Assembly (NCBI RefSeq): GCF_020736845.1
Contig: NZ_JAFFQR010000112.1
Coordinates: forward strand, 567,601-631,600
From: Paenibacillus farraposensis
GTDB lineage: Bacteria; Bacillota; Bacilli; Paenibacillales; Paenibacillaceae
DNA length: 64,000 nucleotides
Direction of reading: 5' to 3'
In this document: positions 1-9,906 of the stretch, piece after piece
Position numbering within the stretch: position 1 is the stretch's first letter
How the letters are laid out: the number at the start of each line of letters is the position of its first letter
Translations under genes and position numbers: made by a program
The notes under the pieces: model-generated
Told to the model about the DNA's origin: nothing
Database searches by the model: none
Seen by the model: the letters and a program-made list of their open reading frames with translations, nothing else

Positions 1-91
1 AGCATCATACGAATATGCATCCTGATTTTCGCTAGAAGTAACAATCCGATTCAACTTGTCGTAAGTAAAGGAATCCTCTACACCATTTTGA
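1..91 (-). pseudogene. Orphan RHS core fragment (edge of a displaced tip cassette)
   Basis: Bases 2-91 match 2094-2183 inside the full-length RHS gene with one mismatch (base 64, synonymous). They encode RHS core residues of about 1503-1532, including YD-type FTYDKLNRI and AYSYDA. Homology starts abruptly at base 91 on the minus strand, where an in-frame TAA and no start codon precede it, and it continues off the left edge. A start-less, displaced copy of RHS core downstream of a toxin-immunity pair is how orphan RHS C-terminal cassettes look in other bacteria; the orphan tip itself would lie outside the window. Confidence 0.8.
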
Positions 92-107
92 TCGGGAGTT
101 TATTTCG

Positions 108-148
108 AGATAAAAAGAAACCACATGCAAGAGCTTATGCATGTGGTT
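108..148 (-). terminator. Rho-independent terminator of the RHS toxin-immunity operon
   Basis: An 11-bp perfect stem (119-129 with 138-148) and an 8-nt loop are followed on the minus strand by a T-rich tail. It lies between the candidate immunity gene and the orphan RHS fragment, so it should close the operon that begins near 8.85 kb. Confidence 0.8.
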
Positions 149-234
149 AAAATAGGATTTATATTTTCAATACATTGTTTATTCAAATCCAAATATGATC
201 AGTCATCTTCATAGAAATCAATTAGATTGATTGT

Positions 235-789
235 TTATATAAACTCTTCCCATGTATGATAAATATCAAATAATGCATTAGGGTTACGTTGTCCCTTTAA
301 AATTGCATGCATTTTATTCGATACAATCCTGATCACATCCATATCTTTTTTCCTGAATCCAATAATAACAGGGCGATTAACGCTAACATACGACTTAGGT
401 TTAAAAACAACCCCCCAATCCAACCCACTGTGATTACTTTTTACAACCTCTCCTAGATAAATGGCAATATCCAGTGTAAAAGCTTGGGATTCAGTGTCGA
501 GTTTTTTTTCATATATATAGCCCTTCAACCATTCTTCGGTTTCTGAATGCTCTTCTTCTAATTCCGAAACACTTTTACTTTGAATCTGTACATTCCTTAG
601 ATACCATTCCCAAATATCTATTAGCGAACGATCACTATAATCCAGATGTATCTGTGAAAATGCACCAAGTTGCTCTAAACGCGAAGGTATTTGTTGTTTA
701 AACCAATTAAAATGTTCTTTAGCTTCCTTATTACTCATTTCTGAATACTCTTTCATCTCAAAAGGTGGTTGCATTAATTTATAATCCAT
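235..789 (-). CDS. Hypothetical protein, candidate immunity protein for the RHS toxin
   Basis: This 184-aa soluble protein has no signal peptide or membrane segment; it is mixed alpha/beta with an acidic N-terminal half. I do not recognise its family. The start is chosen at ATG 787-789 because TAGGAGG lies 9 nt upstream and overlaps the TAG stop of the RHS gene, giving translational coupling; the frame stays open further upstream but without a ribosome-binding site. A small cytoplasmic protein directly behind an RHS gene with a variable nuclease-like tip is the standard immunity position, so neutralising the RHS C-terminal toxin is the inferred role. There is no direct sequence proof. It is followed by a strong terminator, making it the last gene of the operon. 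Confidence 0.75.
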   Translation of the reverse strand: MDYKLMQPPFEMKEYSEMSNKEAKEHFNWFKQQIPSRLEQLGAFSQIHLDYSDRSLIDIWEWYLRNVQIQSKSVSELEEEHSETEEWLKGYIYEKKLDTESQAFTLDIAIYLGEVVKSNHSGLDWGVVFKPKSYVSVNRPVIIGFRKKDMDVIRIVSNKMHAILKGQRNPNALFDIYHTWEEFI

Positions 790-802
790 TTTGTTTGACC
801 TC

Positions 803-3800
803 CTATTTATATACTTTCTCAATTATATATTTAATACCGTTTGCATCGAGCATATCTAACAAAGGTTTAGTTGCTCCTACCTTTCCAGTAATGCCACTTT
901 TGTAAAAATGCCAAACCGCTCCTTCAATGTCTCCCGTCCGAATTAGCTCAGCATCTTTTTGAATCTGTTTCTTTACAAATGAAGTTAAAGATGTGTATCC
1001 TACCTTACTTTCATGAGCTATCCCATCCTTCATGACATCGATATATCGTCTTCCAAGTGATGTATTAAAAAATACTTGCGTTTGCTTAGAGCCAAGTGAT
1101 TTCGCTAAGAATTGTTCACCAGCCTTTCCTCCTTCAAATCCCAATTCAATCGCTGTTTGCTTTGTAAATAAACGTGAGACCCTTGATACAAGCGATTTAC
1201 CTATAGATGTTCCACCTTTAATAATGAAACCATCTACACCTGCACTAATTATGGTATCCATAATAAACTCAGAAGTATAATCTTCTCTTGCATTTGCATC
1301 AGCACGGATTAATTCATTATACGACACTATATCTTTGGAGTTATTCGGATCCACATAATATCTTTCTTCATCTAATCGAGCATTCGCCCATTGAGAGTTA
1401 CCTTTTGATCCGTGTTCCATAACATGCATAAGATAATTGTAATAATTTTGACTAAATACATGGTCTTGTCCACTTGGATCAGTAAATATTAGTGGGTTAT
1501 TTGTTACATACGTATACAAATTTAAACTTAATGGTTTTTCTGTTTCTCCTTCATATAGATCCTCATTAATAAATCTTCCACTATCAGGATCATACCATCT
1601 GGCGCGCAGGTATTGCAGCTCTGTTGTATCATCCCACAGTTCGCCAGAGTAACGGAATGGATTGTGGACTTTTTCTTCCTTGACCTCTTCATTGCCCCAA
1701 ATATCATATTGATATTGATTTAATAAAGCTCCAGAGGAATCCCTGATCTCAATGATGTCTCCGTGACCATTATAGACCGGATAGGCTTCTGTTTGATCTG
1801 CATATGCTATGGCCTCTAATTTCAGACCGCGAATATAATTGGCTTTTAAAACAGGTTTTTCATTTTCAATCGTAGCTTCTGCTATGATTTGCGCACTGTT
1901 TCCATCATAGTAGTATCGGGTATGAATGCCATCCTGTATACGGTCTGTCAGTAATCCATCCCCGTTGTATCGGTACTCTACGAGCTTTCCGCCGATCTTG
2001 ACCTGCGTCAATCGGTTCTGATCGTCAAAGCTGTTCTCCCTCGGCTTTGTATGCGGAGCTCTCTCCGTTTCCATTGTAAGACGATTCCCTCTGGCATCAT
2101 ACGAATATGCATCCTGATTTTCGCTAGAAGTAACAATCCGATTCAACTTGTCGTACGTAAAGGAATCCTCTACACCATTTTGAGTGCGTTTCGTGATATT
2201 CTTGCCAGGATCGTAGCTATATTGAAAGCTATTGATTTCCGCATTGGATCGTGTATGCTTCAATTCAACTAACTGAATCCCGTTATATTGATTTTGCTGG
2301 CGATAACCATTGGCAGATATCGTTGAGTCCAGCAATCCATTTTTGGTATAGGTATATTCCGAAACAGGCTTATCTTTTGTGTTGCCTACGGTCTTCAATC
2401 TGTTCAAAAGATCATACGTATAATCTACTTGCTCGCCAAATGGTCCTGTCATTTCGGTTCGATTTCCATTCGAATCATACTGATTGGAGAGCTTTAGACC
2501 ATCCGGGTAAGACAAGGTGTTCAGTTGCTCCGTATACGGATCATACGCATAGGATGTTGTACCCGTTTGATCTGTCATGCTTAGGCGTTTGCCTGCAGCA
2601 TCGTATACATAGCTGACAGTCTCATCTTTACCTACACGCGACTTTAATCGATTACGGCTATCGTATTCAAAAGAAGTGACGTTCCCGTTGCGATCTATTT
2701 TTTTGGATAAGTTGCCATTAGCATCAAAATAGCGCTTTTCGATCTGGTCCTTCGCGTCTTTGGTTTGAATCACTCTACCCAGTTCATCATACGACTTCAC
2801 CTTGGCCTGACCATCCGGATATGTGATCCGAGTGAGATTACCCAGCATATCGTAAGTGTACTTCGTCGTTTCACTGTTGGGCTCTGTCACAGATGTTTGA
2901 TCACCCAAGGCATTATACGAAAACTGAGTCTCATTTCCATTCGCATCGGTCTGTTTCAAAATCTGATCGCTTACAGCATCGTACTCTATCTTGGAAGTTA
3001 TTTTCTCGTTACCGTCCATTGCTGATTTTTCTTTGTTTTGCACCAGACGATTCCATTTATCATAGATTTGAATTTGTTCATTAAGCTCACCGTCTCGTTG
3101 AGTTACTTGACGTAGAGCATCATCATACTTAACTACTGCTTCTGAACCGTCCGCATAGGCCGTCGAGGTTGTACGGTTCCAAGCGTCATAGCCATAGCGT
3201 GTCAGATGCCCAAGTGCATCTTCACTGGACACTAATCTTCCGTTAGCGTCATAAGCTGATTTGGACTTGATCACATAATCGTTACCTTCATACAGCCCTG
3301 ACTCGACATTCCAGCCCAAAGCATTGTAACGTGTTTTGGTTCGTATCCCCAGCTCATTCGTAACCGTGACGGTGTTCTCAAGATCATCGTAGGCTAAACG
3401 GATACTTTTACCGTCCGGGTAGGTTACAGCCTTTACGCGATCAAGAGCATCATATTGATACCCGGTTTTCTGACCCTTCCCATCCAGCGAGGAAGTGATT
3501 AAACCAGTTGACTTATCATAATCTGACTGAATGGTTACTGTAGATTTTTCTCCATCAATATTTGTAACCTCTACACTTTGTTTCGTTGGAAAAGCATGGT
3601 CGTAACTGCTGCTATATTCCGTTGTTGTAGTCACAGATTTGTTGCCATTCGCAATCGTCTGAACCGTTGTATTTCCGTAAGCATCGATACCCGAATAATT
3701 TACTTTTTGTAGTAATTCTCCCCCGGAATGATCCTTGGAGACGATGACCTGCGTTACTTTCCCTTGTGGGTTACGCGTGTACTCTGTTACTCCAGTGCTT

Positions 3801-6688
3801 TGGGAATCAATCGGTTCCGTAACGGTTTTAATCCTGTGCTTGTCGTCATACGTATACGCAGTTTGCGAACCTTTTTCATCCACTGAGCTTGTAATATTAC
3901 CGTAATCATCATATTCAGCAGCCGTTGTCAAAACGTCTCCATTTTGATTATTGCTGGACGAAGTACGGGTTGGAACAGGTACGGTATAGGCTTTGCCTGT
4001 CACCTGCTTGCCGTATTGATAAGCTGTGCTCTTTTCAGAATCTCCTGCTTTAACCACAGATTGATCCAGATAATACTGTGGTGGTGTGTCTGCACTAATA
4101 AACTTTTTATTATAATTGAATGTTGAACGAACTAATCCATTATCTGTTACGGTAGAGAACGAAGTATCTTTTACATAGCTCTCACCCATATCGGAATTAT
4201 AATGAATCGTTTCCCGATTATAGTTTTCAGTTTGATTGTTTTCATATGTGATTTGATCTACACGTGAGACCGCTCTATATGCCTCGTTTATCGAATTGGA
4301 GCCAATATAGCGTTTTACTGGCTGGTCTTCGTAAGTATACAAAGTAGAGGCACCCGTAGGATGAAATACTTTGGTTAACAAAGCGTATGGATTAGAGATT
4401 TGTCTTTCAGGATGAGACGCGCTCAAATTAAACTTGGCAGGTGCCAATGTATAGGAGTATGTGGTTTTTCTGCCTTCGGCATCTGTCACTGAATCCAGTA
4501 ATTCAACACCTTGCTCTGTATGTTTATGATAAACAACAGTCCGGTTTCCTTTAGACAGAGTAACATCTGTAGCCGTATATTGAATATCAATCGAGTTGCC
4601 GATTGCATCTTCTACCTTACTAAGCAGTTTGCGTTTATAAGTAGCATTGAGTTCATAATTGAACTTTATCGTATTATGATATGCATCTTCAATTTGTAGC
4701 AACTGACCGTCTTTGGAGAAATATTGTTTTTTCGCTCCATCGACAGAAGTTAATACATAAGCTGAGTTCTCCCCATTAACTGTTACTGAAGTGTCGGGGG
4801 TGAAAGTCAGTCCCTTCCAGTCGTAATCTTTAAGTTGATCACCCTCAATTTCATAACTTCCCCCATCTCCCAAGTGCATGTACTGCTTGCCCTCTTTGGT
4901 TTCTACATAAGGTAAGTTCCAGGACCACCCCTTACCCAGAGGGTTCAATTGATCTTCTAAGGCAGGATAGGTACGGTTTTGAAAAATAAATGAAGGTTGA
5001 TAGGCTACAATCTCAGCAAAGACGGTAGCATCCGCATCTGCTGCAATATAATATTTATTCCCATCGTCACTCGGAATTTCAGCCCGAGGGTTGCTGTTAA
5101 TTAAATCTCTATATTTTTCAGCCTCAGCAATAGTTGTGAACAGCGCTGTCTGTCGGCGAACAGCCGTTTCCAGCCCCTCAGAAACAATCGTTTCAATTTG
5201 TGGTGAGCCTTCCATGGTGAAGGCTGTTCTTGTCCTTCCGCCTTTTCCGTTACTTATCCACTCGCTATAACCAATGTCACTTGTAAACCCGGGTTTAGTA
5301 ACGGTTCCGCTATAATCTTGTCTCCATTCCCGGGTATCATATCCTGGTTTTGAAATAGCTCCGCTATAATATTTAGTTCCTGATACATAACATATAGAAT
5401 TCGCTCTAGAAATATCATAATTCGGACAAGTTGAAGAATACCAAGTATTGTAAGCATAAAGTGTTCCACTAAATCCATTTGCTGAAGAGTGATACATTGA
5501 ATTACCACAAGTTGTAATGCTATTACCTGAATAGTATCCTTGAGAGTTGTAAGATCCCATACTAAAAAAACTGCACGAATCAACTGCGCCTATAGACTCA
5601 GGCTGAGATTCACTTCCAGAAATAACATAAGGTGAACCACTTCGAGATAGAGTCCCTTTAAATCCATGATGATCATACTTTATGGAACTGACAAAATCAT
5701 TTCTAGATGTACTTCTTCTATAATCTGTTTCTGTTCTGGATTCCGAGGGTGTAGTATAGGTTATTTTTTGTCCCGCCGCTTGACTGGCAGCTTCATAAGT
5801 TGTGTATGTGCCTATAACTTTTGTTTCTGGCTGAAGATTATAGGTGTTAACATCAACATTCCCATCACCATTTGTGTCCTCTTGCACCCATCTTTTTTGC
5901 TGATAGGTCACCTTGTACGACTTGGTAACAGGTTTCATCATTGCCTTAAAGTAGACATAATAGTTTTGCACAGCAGCACTGTTGTCAACAATTTCAGCGC
6001 CTTTGTCAAAAAATTGAGCCCGATTCGTATCATATTGACGCGTCAAAGAAAAACCAAGTCCATTTCTTCCAGGCAGAGTTAAATCTGTATTTTGCAGTGA
6101 TAAGCTGCCTGATAAAGTGGATATAGATTCTTTATCATCGCCAACAGAATAAGGAGCTTCATTAAAAGATGATTTATTGTATACTGGCGCTTCTTCTCTA
6201 ATAGGTGGAAGCTTCGGCACATTCGCCATAAGACTTTGCTTCAGGAAATCCGTCTTATATACATCTTCAGTAACTTTATTCACCGAATCAGGTTCATCTT
6301 TTTGATAAACATCATCTGTAACGTTATGGGAAATCAGGTTACCTAATGGAGCATCCGATAGCTTATTGTATACATCGCTTGTTACGGCTTGCGATTTGTT
6401 CTCTTCTGAAGGGAATAACGAAGCTACAGCTTGTTCATAGCTTATATGATCCTGTTCAGCCAAATATAGTGCCGTATAAATTTGATTTAATGAGTACCCT
6501 TTTCTTAATTGTTCTGACAAAAAAGATGATGTGACTCCAAAGCGGGCAGCCATTTGATCCACCGAGTATTGCGAATTGTCATTCCCCGCACCGAACACAT
6601 TTGGAGGAACAAAGCCGCTAATTATACCGAAAATAAATGTGATTATCATGATCATTGCTATATGACGTCTAGTTGTTCTAAATCGCAA
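803..6688 (-). CDS. Secreted RHS/YD-repeat polymorphic toxin with nuclease-like C-terminus (WapA-like)
   Basis: This 1961-aa protein has an N-terminal signal peptide (hydrophobic residues about 10-30, likely cut after FGA). Three short repeats, VTSDVY, VTDDVY and VTEDVY, lie within about residues 100-145. A Cys-containing insert follows, with YSG-(I/T)(S/V)-(T/S)KPG motifs, then a long YD-repeat core that should form an RHS shell. The core ends at LYTYVTNNPL and DPSG near residue 1737. The last 220 residues are the variable tip. In it, D1884 followed by E1893-S-K1895 (RYIDV...HESKVGY) fits the D...ExK core of PD-(D/E)XK nucleases. The TTG start at 6686-6688 has GGAGAG upstream. It sits 43 nt behind the 673-aa secreted protein and is coupled to the downstream candidate immunity gene. 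The role as a contact-dependent or secreted nuclease toxin is inferred from family architecture. Confidence 0.9.
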   Translation of the reverse strand: MRFRTTRRHIAMIMIITFIFGIISGFVPPNVFGAGNDNSQYSVDQMAARFGVTSSFLSEQLRKGYSLNQIYTALYLAEQDHISYEQAVASLFPSEENKSQAVTSDVYNKLSDAPLGNLISHNVTDDVYQKDEPDSVNKVTEDVYKTDFLKQSLMANVPKLPPIREEAPVYNKSSFNEAPYSVGDDKESISTLSGSLSLQNTDLTLPGRNGLGFSLTRQYDTNRAQFFDKGAEIVDNSAAVQNYYVYFKAMMKPVTKSYKVTYQQKRWVQEDTNGDGNVDVNTYNLQPETKVIGTYTTYEAASQAAGQKITYTTPSESRTETDYRRSTSRNDFVSSIKYDHHGFKGTLSRSGSPYVISGSESQPESIGAVDSCSFFSMGSYNSQGYYSGNSITTCGNSMYHSSANGFSGTLYAYNTWYSSTCPNYDISRANSICYVSGTKYYSGAISKPGYDTREWRQDYSGTVTKPGFTSDIGYSEWISNGKGGRTRTAFTMEGSPQIETIVSEGLETAVRRQTALFTTIAEAEKYRDLINSNPRAEIPSDDGNKYYIAADADATVFAEIVAYQPSFIFQNRTYPALEDQLNPLGKGWSWNLPYVETKEGKQYMHLGDGGSYEIEGDQLKDYDWKGLTFTPDTSVTVNGENSAYVLTSVDGAKKQYFSKDGQLLQIEDAYHNTIKFNYELNATYKRKLLSKVEDAIGNSIDIQYTATDVTLSKGNRTVVYHKHTEQGVELLDSVTDAEGRKTTYSYTLAPAKFNLSASHPERQISNPYALLTKVFHPTGASTLYTYEDQPVKRYIGSNSINEAYRAVSRVDQITYENNQTENYNRETIHYNSDMGESYVKDTSFSTVTDNGLVRSTFNYNKKFISADTPPQYYLDQSVVKAGDSEKSTAYQYGKQVTGKAYTVPVPTRTSSSNNQNGDVLTTAAEYDDYGNITSSVDEKGSQTAYTYDDKHRIKTVTEPIDSQSTGVTEYTRNPQGKVTQVIVSKDHSGGELLQKVNYSGIDAYGNTTVQTIANGNKSVTTTTEYSSSYDHAFPTKQSVEVTNIDGEKSTVTIQSDYDKSTGLITSSLDGKGQKTGYQYDALDRVKAVTYPDGKSIRLAYDDLENTVTVTNELGIRTKTRYNALGWNVESGLYEGNDYVIKSKSAYDANGRLVSSEDALGHLTRYGYDAWNRTTSTAYADGSEAVVKYDDALRQVTQRDGELNEQIQIYDKWNRLVQNKEKSAMDGNEKITSKIEYDAVSDQILKQTDANGNETQFSYNALGDQTSVTEPNSETTKYTYDMLGNLTRITYPDGQAKVKSYDELGRVIQTKDAKDQIEKRYFDANGNLSKKIDRNGNVTSFEYDSRNRLKSRVGKDETVSYVYDAAGKRLSMTDQTGTTSYAYDPYTEQLNTLSYPDGLKLSNQYDSNGNRTEMTGPFGEQVDYTYDLLNRLKTVGNTKDKPVSEYTYTKNGLLDSTISANGYRQQNQYNGIQLVELKHTRSNAEINSFQYSYDPGKNITKRTQNGVEDSFTYDKLNRIVTSSENQDAYSYDARGNRLTMETERAPHTKPRENSFDDQNRLTQVKIGGKLVEYRYNGDGLLTDRIQDGIHTRYYYDGNSAQIIAEATIENEKPVLKANYIRGLKLEAIAYADQTEAYPVYNGHGDIIEIRDSSGALLNQYQYDIWGNEEVKEEKVHNPFRYSGELWDDTTELQYLRARWYDPDSGRFINEDLYEGETEKPLSLNLYTYVTNNPLIFTDPSGQDHVFSQNYYNYLMHVMEHGSKGNSQWANARLDEERYYVDPNNSKDIVSYNELIRADANAREDYTSEFIMDTIISAGVDGFIIKGGTSIGKSLVSRVSRLFTKQTAIELGFEGGKAGEQFLAKSLGSKQTQVFFNTSLGRRYIDVMKDGIAHESKVGYTSLTSFVKKQIQKDAELIRTGDIEGAVWHFYKSGITGKVGATKPLLDMLDANGIKYIIEKVYK

Positions 6689-6731
6689 GTTCTTCTCTCC
6701 ATTCCCGACTTTAAATTAAGTTACTTACCAT

Positions 6732-8753
6732 TTATTTGGAACTGCTAACTTTTATAATCTGTATCAGGTTACCATTAGAGTCATATTGATATTTGAAAAC
6801 AACCTGACCATCCTGTTCAATATGCTCAAGCCTTCCATTAGCGTCATATATATATTTATACTTTCGGGATAGGCCACTTTTAATGCTATTGCTAAACTCC
6901 GAATAGTTACCAGCCGCATCCTTGGCTTTTACTGCGAACTTATATATTTTCTGAGGTTCTAATTGGTCTACTTGAAAGGTTAATTCCTTGGTATTGCCTA
7001 TCATTTGACCATCACGATAAACATCGTAGCCAACGACTCCAACATCATCTGTAGATGCTTCCCAGGTTAGAGTAATGCTGTTAGGCGAAGGTCTGGAACC
7101 TACTAACTTCTTAGGTTTGGAAGGACTTGTTATATCCTTGGGCAAATCATCGATAGCAGGTATACGATCCAATCGATCATTAAGCTGTTGTTTGTCTGTA
7201 TCATTGAGATGCACTAGTAAAGTACGTGCCATATTAATCTCAGTTTGTAATTTTGAGTTTTCTGCTTGTTCAACTGCCTGTGTTGCCGCCGCCAATTGCT
7301 TCGCATATGCAGCTTTTGCATCAATGATTTTCTGTATGGCTACTACCCTTTCAACAAGCTTGCCTCTGTCTGGATCACGCAGCTTGTTTATCAGTTCTAC
7401 AGCTGCACTTACATCATTTTGTGATTGGGTTGTCTCTGCTTGTGCTATCGCTGCTGTAGTTTTGGCCAGTTGTTCTAAATACTTGGTATCCAAAACTTTT
7501 ACAGCAAGTTTCTGCGATACAGACTTACCTAACGGGTCTGTAGCTGTTATCGTTATCGTCGATTCCCCCGCGCTCTGTGGTTGCAAATTCAGTATGGAGG
7601 TATTCCCTTTTGAGTCCTTAATCAACTGATATGTGACAACCGATGAATTTGAATTTGTAACGGAATACCGAAGCTGCTGCTGATCAGGATCTGTAAAGTA
7701 TTCCGATAAATTCTTAACTGAAGCTCCCTCATCCATTTCAATCTTGGTGGCCGGAATGCCCTTAATCGCCACTGGTGTTCTATTAATAAAATTCAGCACC
7801 GATTCTGTGACTTGCGAAACATTTCCAGCACGATCTGTTGCCCGTGCCTGTATCCGCGTCCCATACTCATTGACATCAATAGGTGAATTGTACGCCTGCC
7901 ATCCGTTTTGATTGACACGGTATTCCCTTGACACTGCATCAGAAGGATAGTTAATTGTCACTCTGATATTATTTGCTATTTCATTCGCAGGGCTATGATT
8001 GAATACTGGCGGCGCAGGCGGTGTTTTATCAATGTTGTTGATCACCAATGAATTTACAGCGCTTATATTCCCGTAATTATCTGTACAACGAGCAAAAATG
8101 GTAGTGTTTTGGGACACTTGAAATGGGCTATTATACGGAGTCCACGTACCGTTCGCACCGATTTTATACTCTTTTTTATAATGGTTAGGCACACCATCCA
8201 ATTGGATAAGAATATTTTGATTTGTCATCCCTGTAATATTAGGACTAATGTGCGGGCTGGCTGGAGTGGTCAAAACAATTCCCGAATATGTAAAAGTTCC
8301 CGAACGTTTAGCTCCATCCCTCTCATCTTTATAAAAGTAACCAACCGTTATAGTATCAGAAGATACTGATGCATAGTAAAATTTAACTGATAATGCAAAT
8401 CCAAGATTTTTGGTATAGATGACTACATTGTTGCGAATGAAATTAACATTAGAATTATCCACCTGCACATGTACAACCGAGCCATCTGACATGGTTACTG
8501 TTTCATGTGTAGATGATGGTTCTGTTCTTGGTGTTTGGCTATCCTCTGGTATCCCGATTGATCCACCCCTGTTTGGCGGTGGATAAAATTTTTTGGGGAT
8601 TCCACCTGAAAATGCTGCTGACGCTATACCTTGAGTTAACCAAGCTATACTCCATGGAGATAACAAAACAAATAAGCTAAGCATTGTTAAAACGAATGGC
8701 TTAACTATTTTTCTTCCCTCCTGTTTTCTTACTTCGTTCAAAAGAAATTTCAT
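6732..8753 (-). CDS. Secreted FN3/Ig-like domain protein ending in one YD repeat
   Basis: This 673-aa exported protein has a basic, hydrophobic N-terminus (signal or anchor, about residues 15-48). Its central part holds repeated Ig-like units (phrases such as DNYGNIS and DRAGNVS). A cadherin-like segment with EYFTDPD comes next, then a helical Ala/Gln-rich region of about 130 residues, a fibronectin type III domain, and finally two YD motifs (YIYDANGRL, YQYDSNGNL). AAGGGG is directly adjacent to the first ATG (8765) but 12 nt from the ATG at 8751-8753, so the second is preferred. It lies just upstream of the RHS gene in one operon. The YD tail suggests it arose by RHS recombination or docks with the RHS shell; a surface adaptor role is inference. 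Confidence 0.85.
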   Translation of the reverse strand: MKFLLNEVRKQEGRKIVKPFVLTMLSLFVLLSPWSIAWLTQGIASAAFSGGIPKKFYPPPNRGGSIGIPEDSQTPRTEPSSTHETVTMSDGSVVHVQVDNSNVNFIRNNVVIYTKNLGFALSVKFYYASVSSDTITVGYFYKDERDGAKRSGTFTYSGIVLTTPASPHISPNITGMTNQNILIQLDGVPNHYKKEYKIGANGTWTPYNSPFQVSQNTTIFARCTDNYGNISAVNSLVINNIDKTPPAPPVFNHSPANEIANNIRVTINYPSDAVSREYRVNQNGWQAYNSPIDVNEYGTRIQARATDRAGNVSQVTESVLNFINRTPVAIKGIPATKIEMDEGASVKNLSEYFTDPDQQQLRYSVTNSNSSVVTYQLIKDSKGNTSILNLQPQSAGESTITITATDPLGKSVSQKLAVKVLDTKYLEQLAKTTAAIAQAETTQSQNDVSAAVELINKLRDPDRGKLVERVVAIQKIIDAKAAYAKQLAAATQAVEQAENSKLQTEINMARTLLVHLNDTDKQQLNDRLDRIPAIDDLPKDITSPSKPKKLVGSRPSPNSITLTWEASTDDVGVVGYDVYRDGQMIGNTKELTFQVDQLEPQKIYKFAVKAKDAAGNYSEFSNSIKSGLSRKYKYIYDANGRLEHIEQDGQVVFKYQYDSNGNLIQIIKVSSSK

Positions 8754-8859
8754 TTTTGGAATCATCCCCTTGTAGTAGTGATAATACGAAGTTAAATGTA
8801 CATCAAATTTAATATATATCCCAAGTTCAGCTTACATTTTCCCGTCTACAAAAGGATAT

Positions 8860-8888
8860 ATTGTATTTGTGTTTACATATGATAACAA
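8860..8888 (-). promoter_or_regulatory. Candidate sigma-A promoter of the RHS operon
   Basis: On the minus strand TTGTTA (8883-8888) and TACAAT (8860-8865) are separated by exactly 17 nt. It lies about 100 nt upstream of the first gene of the operon, in an A+T-rich divergent intergenic region (8766-9114). Confidence 0.5.
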
Positions 8889-9043
8889 TGTCGTATTAAA
8901 TTTGTACATAGCGAAAATTGTCGAAATAAGAAAAGTAGAGAATTTTTTTTGAAATTCCATAAAATATGTCTAAAACAATAATTTTCTTTTTAAGCATTAT
9001 ATAAATTTATATTACTGAAATCATTATCCACCCACCTCACCCA

Positions 9044-9072
9044 TTGATTTAAAATAAACAAAATGTTATATT
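9044..9072 (+). promoter_or_regulatory. Candidate sigma-A promoter of the DUF2087 gene
   Basis: TTGATT (9044-9049) and TATATT (9067-9072) are spaced by 17 nt, about 40 nt upstream of the ATG at 9115. It is divergent from the RHS operon promoter. Confidence 0.5.
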
Positions 9073-9114
9073 GTCTATAAAATAATCATTAATTGAACCG
9101 AGGTGTTTACCAAA

Positions 9115-9873
9115 ATGGATCATTCCGAGTTATTCTGGAATGCAGGAGTCGAAGATTTGAAGCGCGGATATATCCGTCAGGGTGAGCAGGTGGTTTGCTT
9201 GCTCGACGGACAACGATACGAGCAAGGCATCATCTATCAGGATCAAGGGGTATTTTATGATGCGGAGCGATACATGCGTCTTCATATTGAGCGGACGTAC
9301 GGTTCAGTATTTGAATATTTGATCTCCCTGGACAAAAAACTGACCGGGCTGACGGATCATCAGAATCGGCTGCTTCAGCTATTTTATCAAGGCATGGGCG
9401 ATGCGGAGATCCAAAAGGAAACCGGAATTGGCAGCGCATCAACCATACGCAATCACCGCTTTGGACTCAAGGAAAAAGAACGGCAGGCCAAGGTGTTTCT
9501 TACATTAATGGAGCTGCTCAAAGAGAAGGACCGCCACGCTCCCGTTATCGTCGAAGTACCTGTACAGGCACGGATGGTAGATGAACGCTACAACATTACA
9601 GAAGACGAAAGGCAAAAGGTGCTCAAAAAGTATTTTCCAAACGGTACAGACGGGCGTCTGAAAACCTTTAAAATACAGGAAAAGCACAAGCTAATTGTGC
9701 TGCGTGAAATTGCGGGACGTTTCGTAAAGGGACAAACGTATCATGAGAAGGAGATCAATGCCATTTTACAGGAAGTATATGACGATTATGTCACGGTGCG
9801 AAGATATATGATTGAATACGGTCTATTGGATCGCAAGCCGGATGGAAGTGAATATTGGTTAAAAGATTATTAA
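9115..9873 (+). CDS. DUF2087 domain protein with N-terminal helix-turn-helix
   Basis: This 252-aa cytoplasmic protein is a probable transcription regulator. Its middle contains a LuxR/sigma-like helix-turn-helix (LTDHQNRLLQLFYQG through the IGSASTIRNH recognition helix). Its last 90 residues match the DUF2087 pattern: LKKYFPNG, a basic stretch RLKTF, then KLIVLREIAGRF and a C-terminal VRRYMIEYGLLDR wing. The ATG at 9115 is chosen over an in-frame GTG at 9103 because AGGTG lies 9 nt before the ATG and nothing precedes the GTG. The GIY-YIG-like gene follows 33 nt downstream and is probably cotranscribed. The target genes are unknown. Confidence 0.88.
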   Translation: MDHSELFWNAGVEDLKRGYIRQGEQVVCLLDGQRYEQGIIYQDQGVFYDAERYMRLHIERTYGSVFEYLISLDKKLTGLTDHQNRLLQLFYQGMGDAEIQKETGIGSASTIRNHRFGLKEKERQAKVFLTLMELLKEKDRHAPVIVEVPVQARMVDERYNITEDERQKVLKKYFPNGTDGRLKTFKIQEKHKLIVLREIAGRFVKGQTYHEKEINAILQEVYDDYVTVRRYMIEYGLLDRKPDGSEYWLKDY

Positions 9874-9906
9874 TGAGCAGCGTTAATAAATGAGGAGGAT
9901 TTTACA

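Noticed and set aside
5254..5583. 109-codon minus-strand open frame inside the RHS gene
   Set aside because: It is an alternative frame of the RHS gene's repetitive Cys/Ser/Tyr-rich insert, without a start signal.
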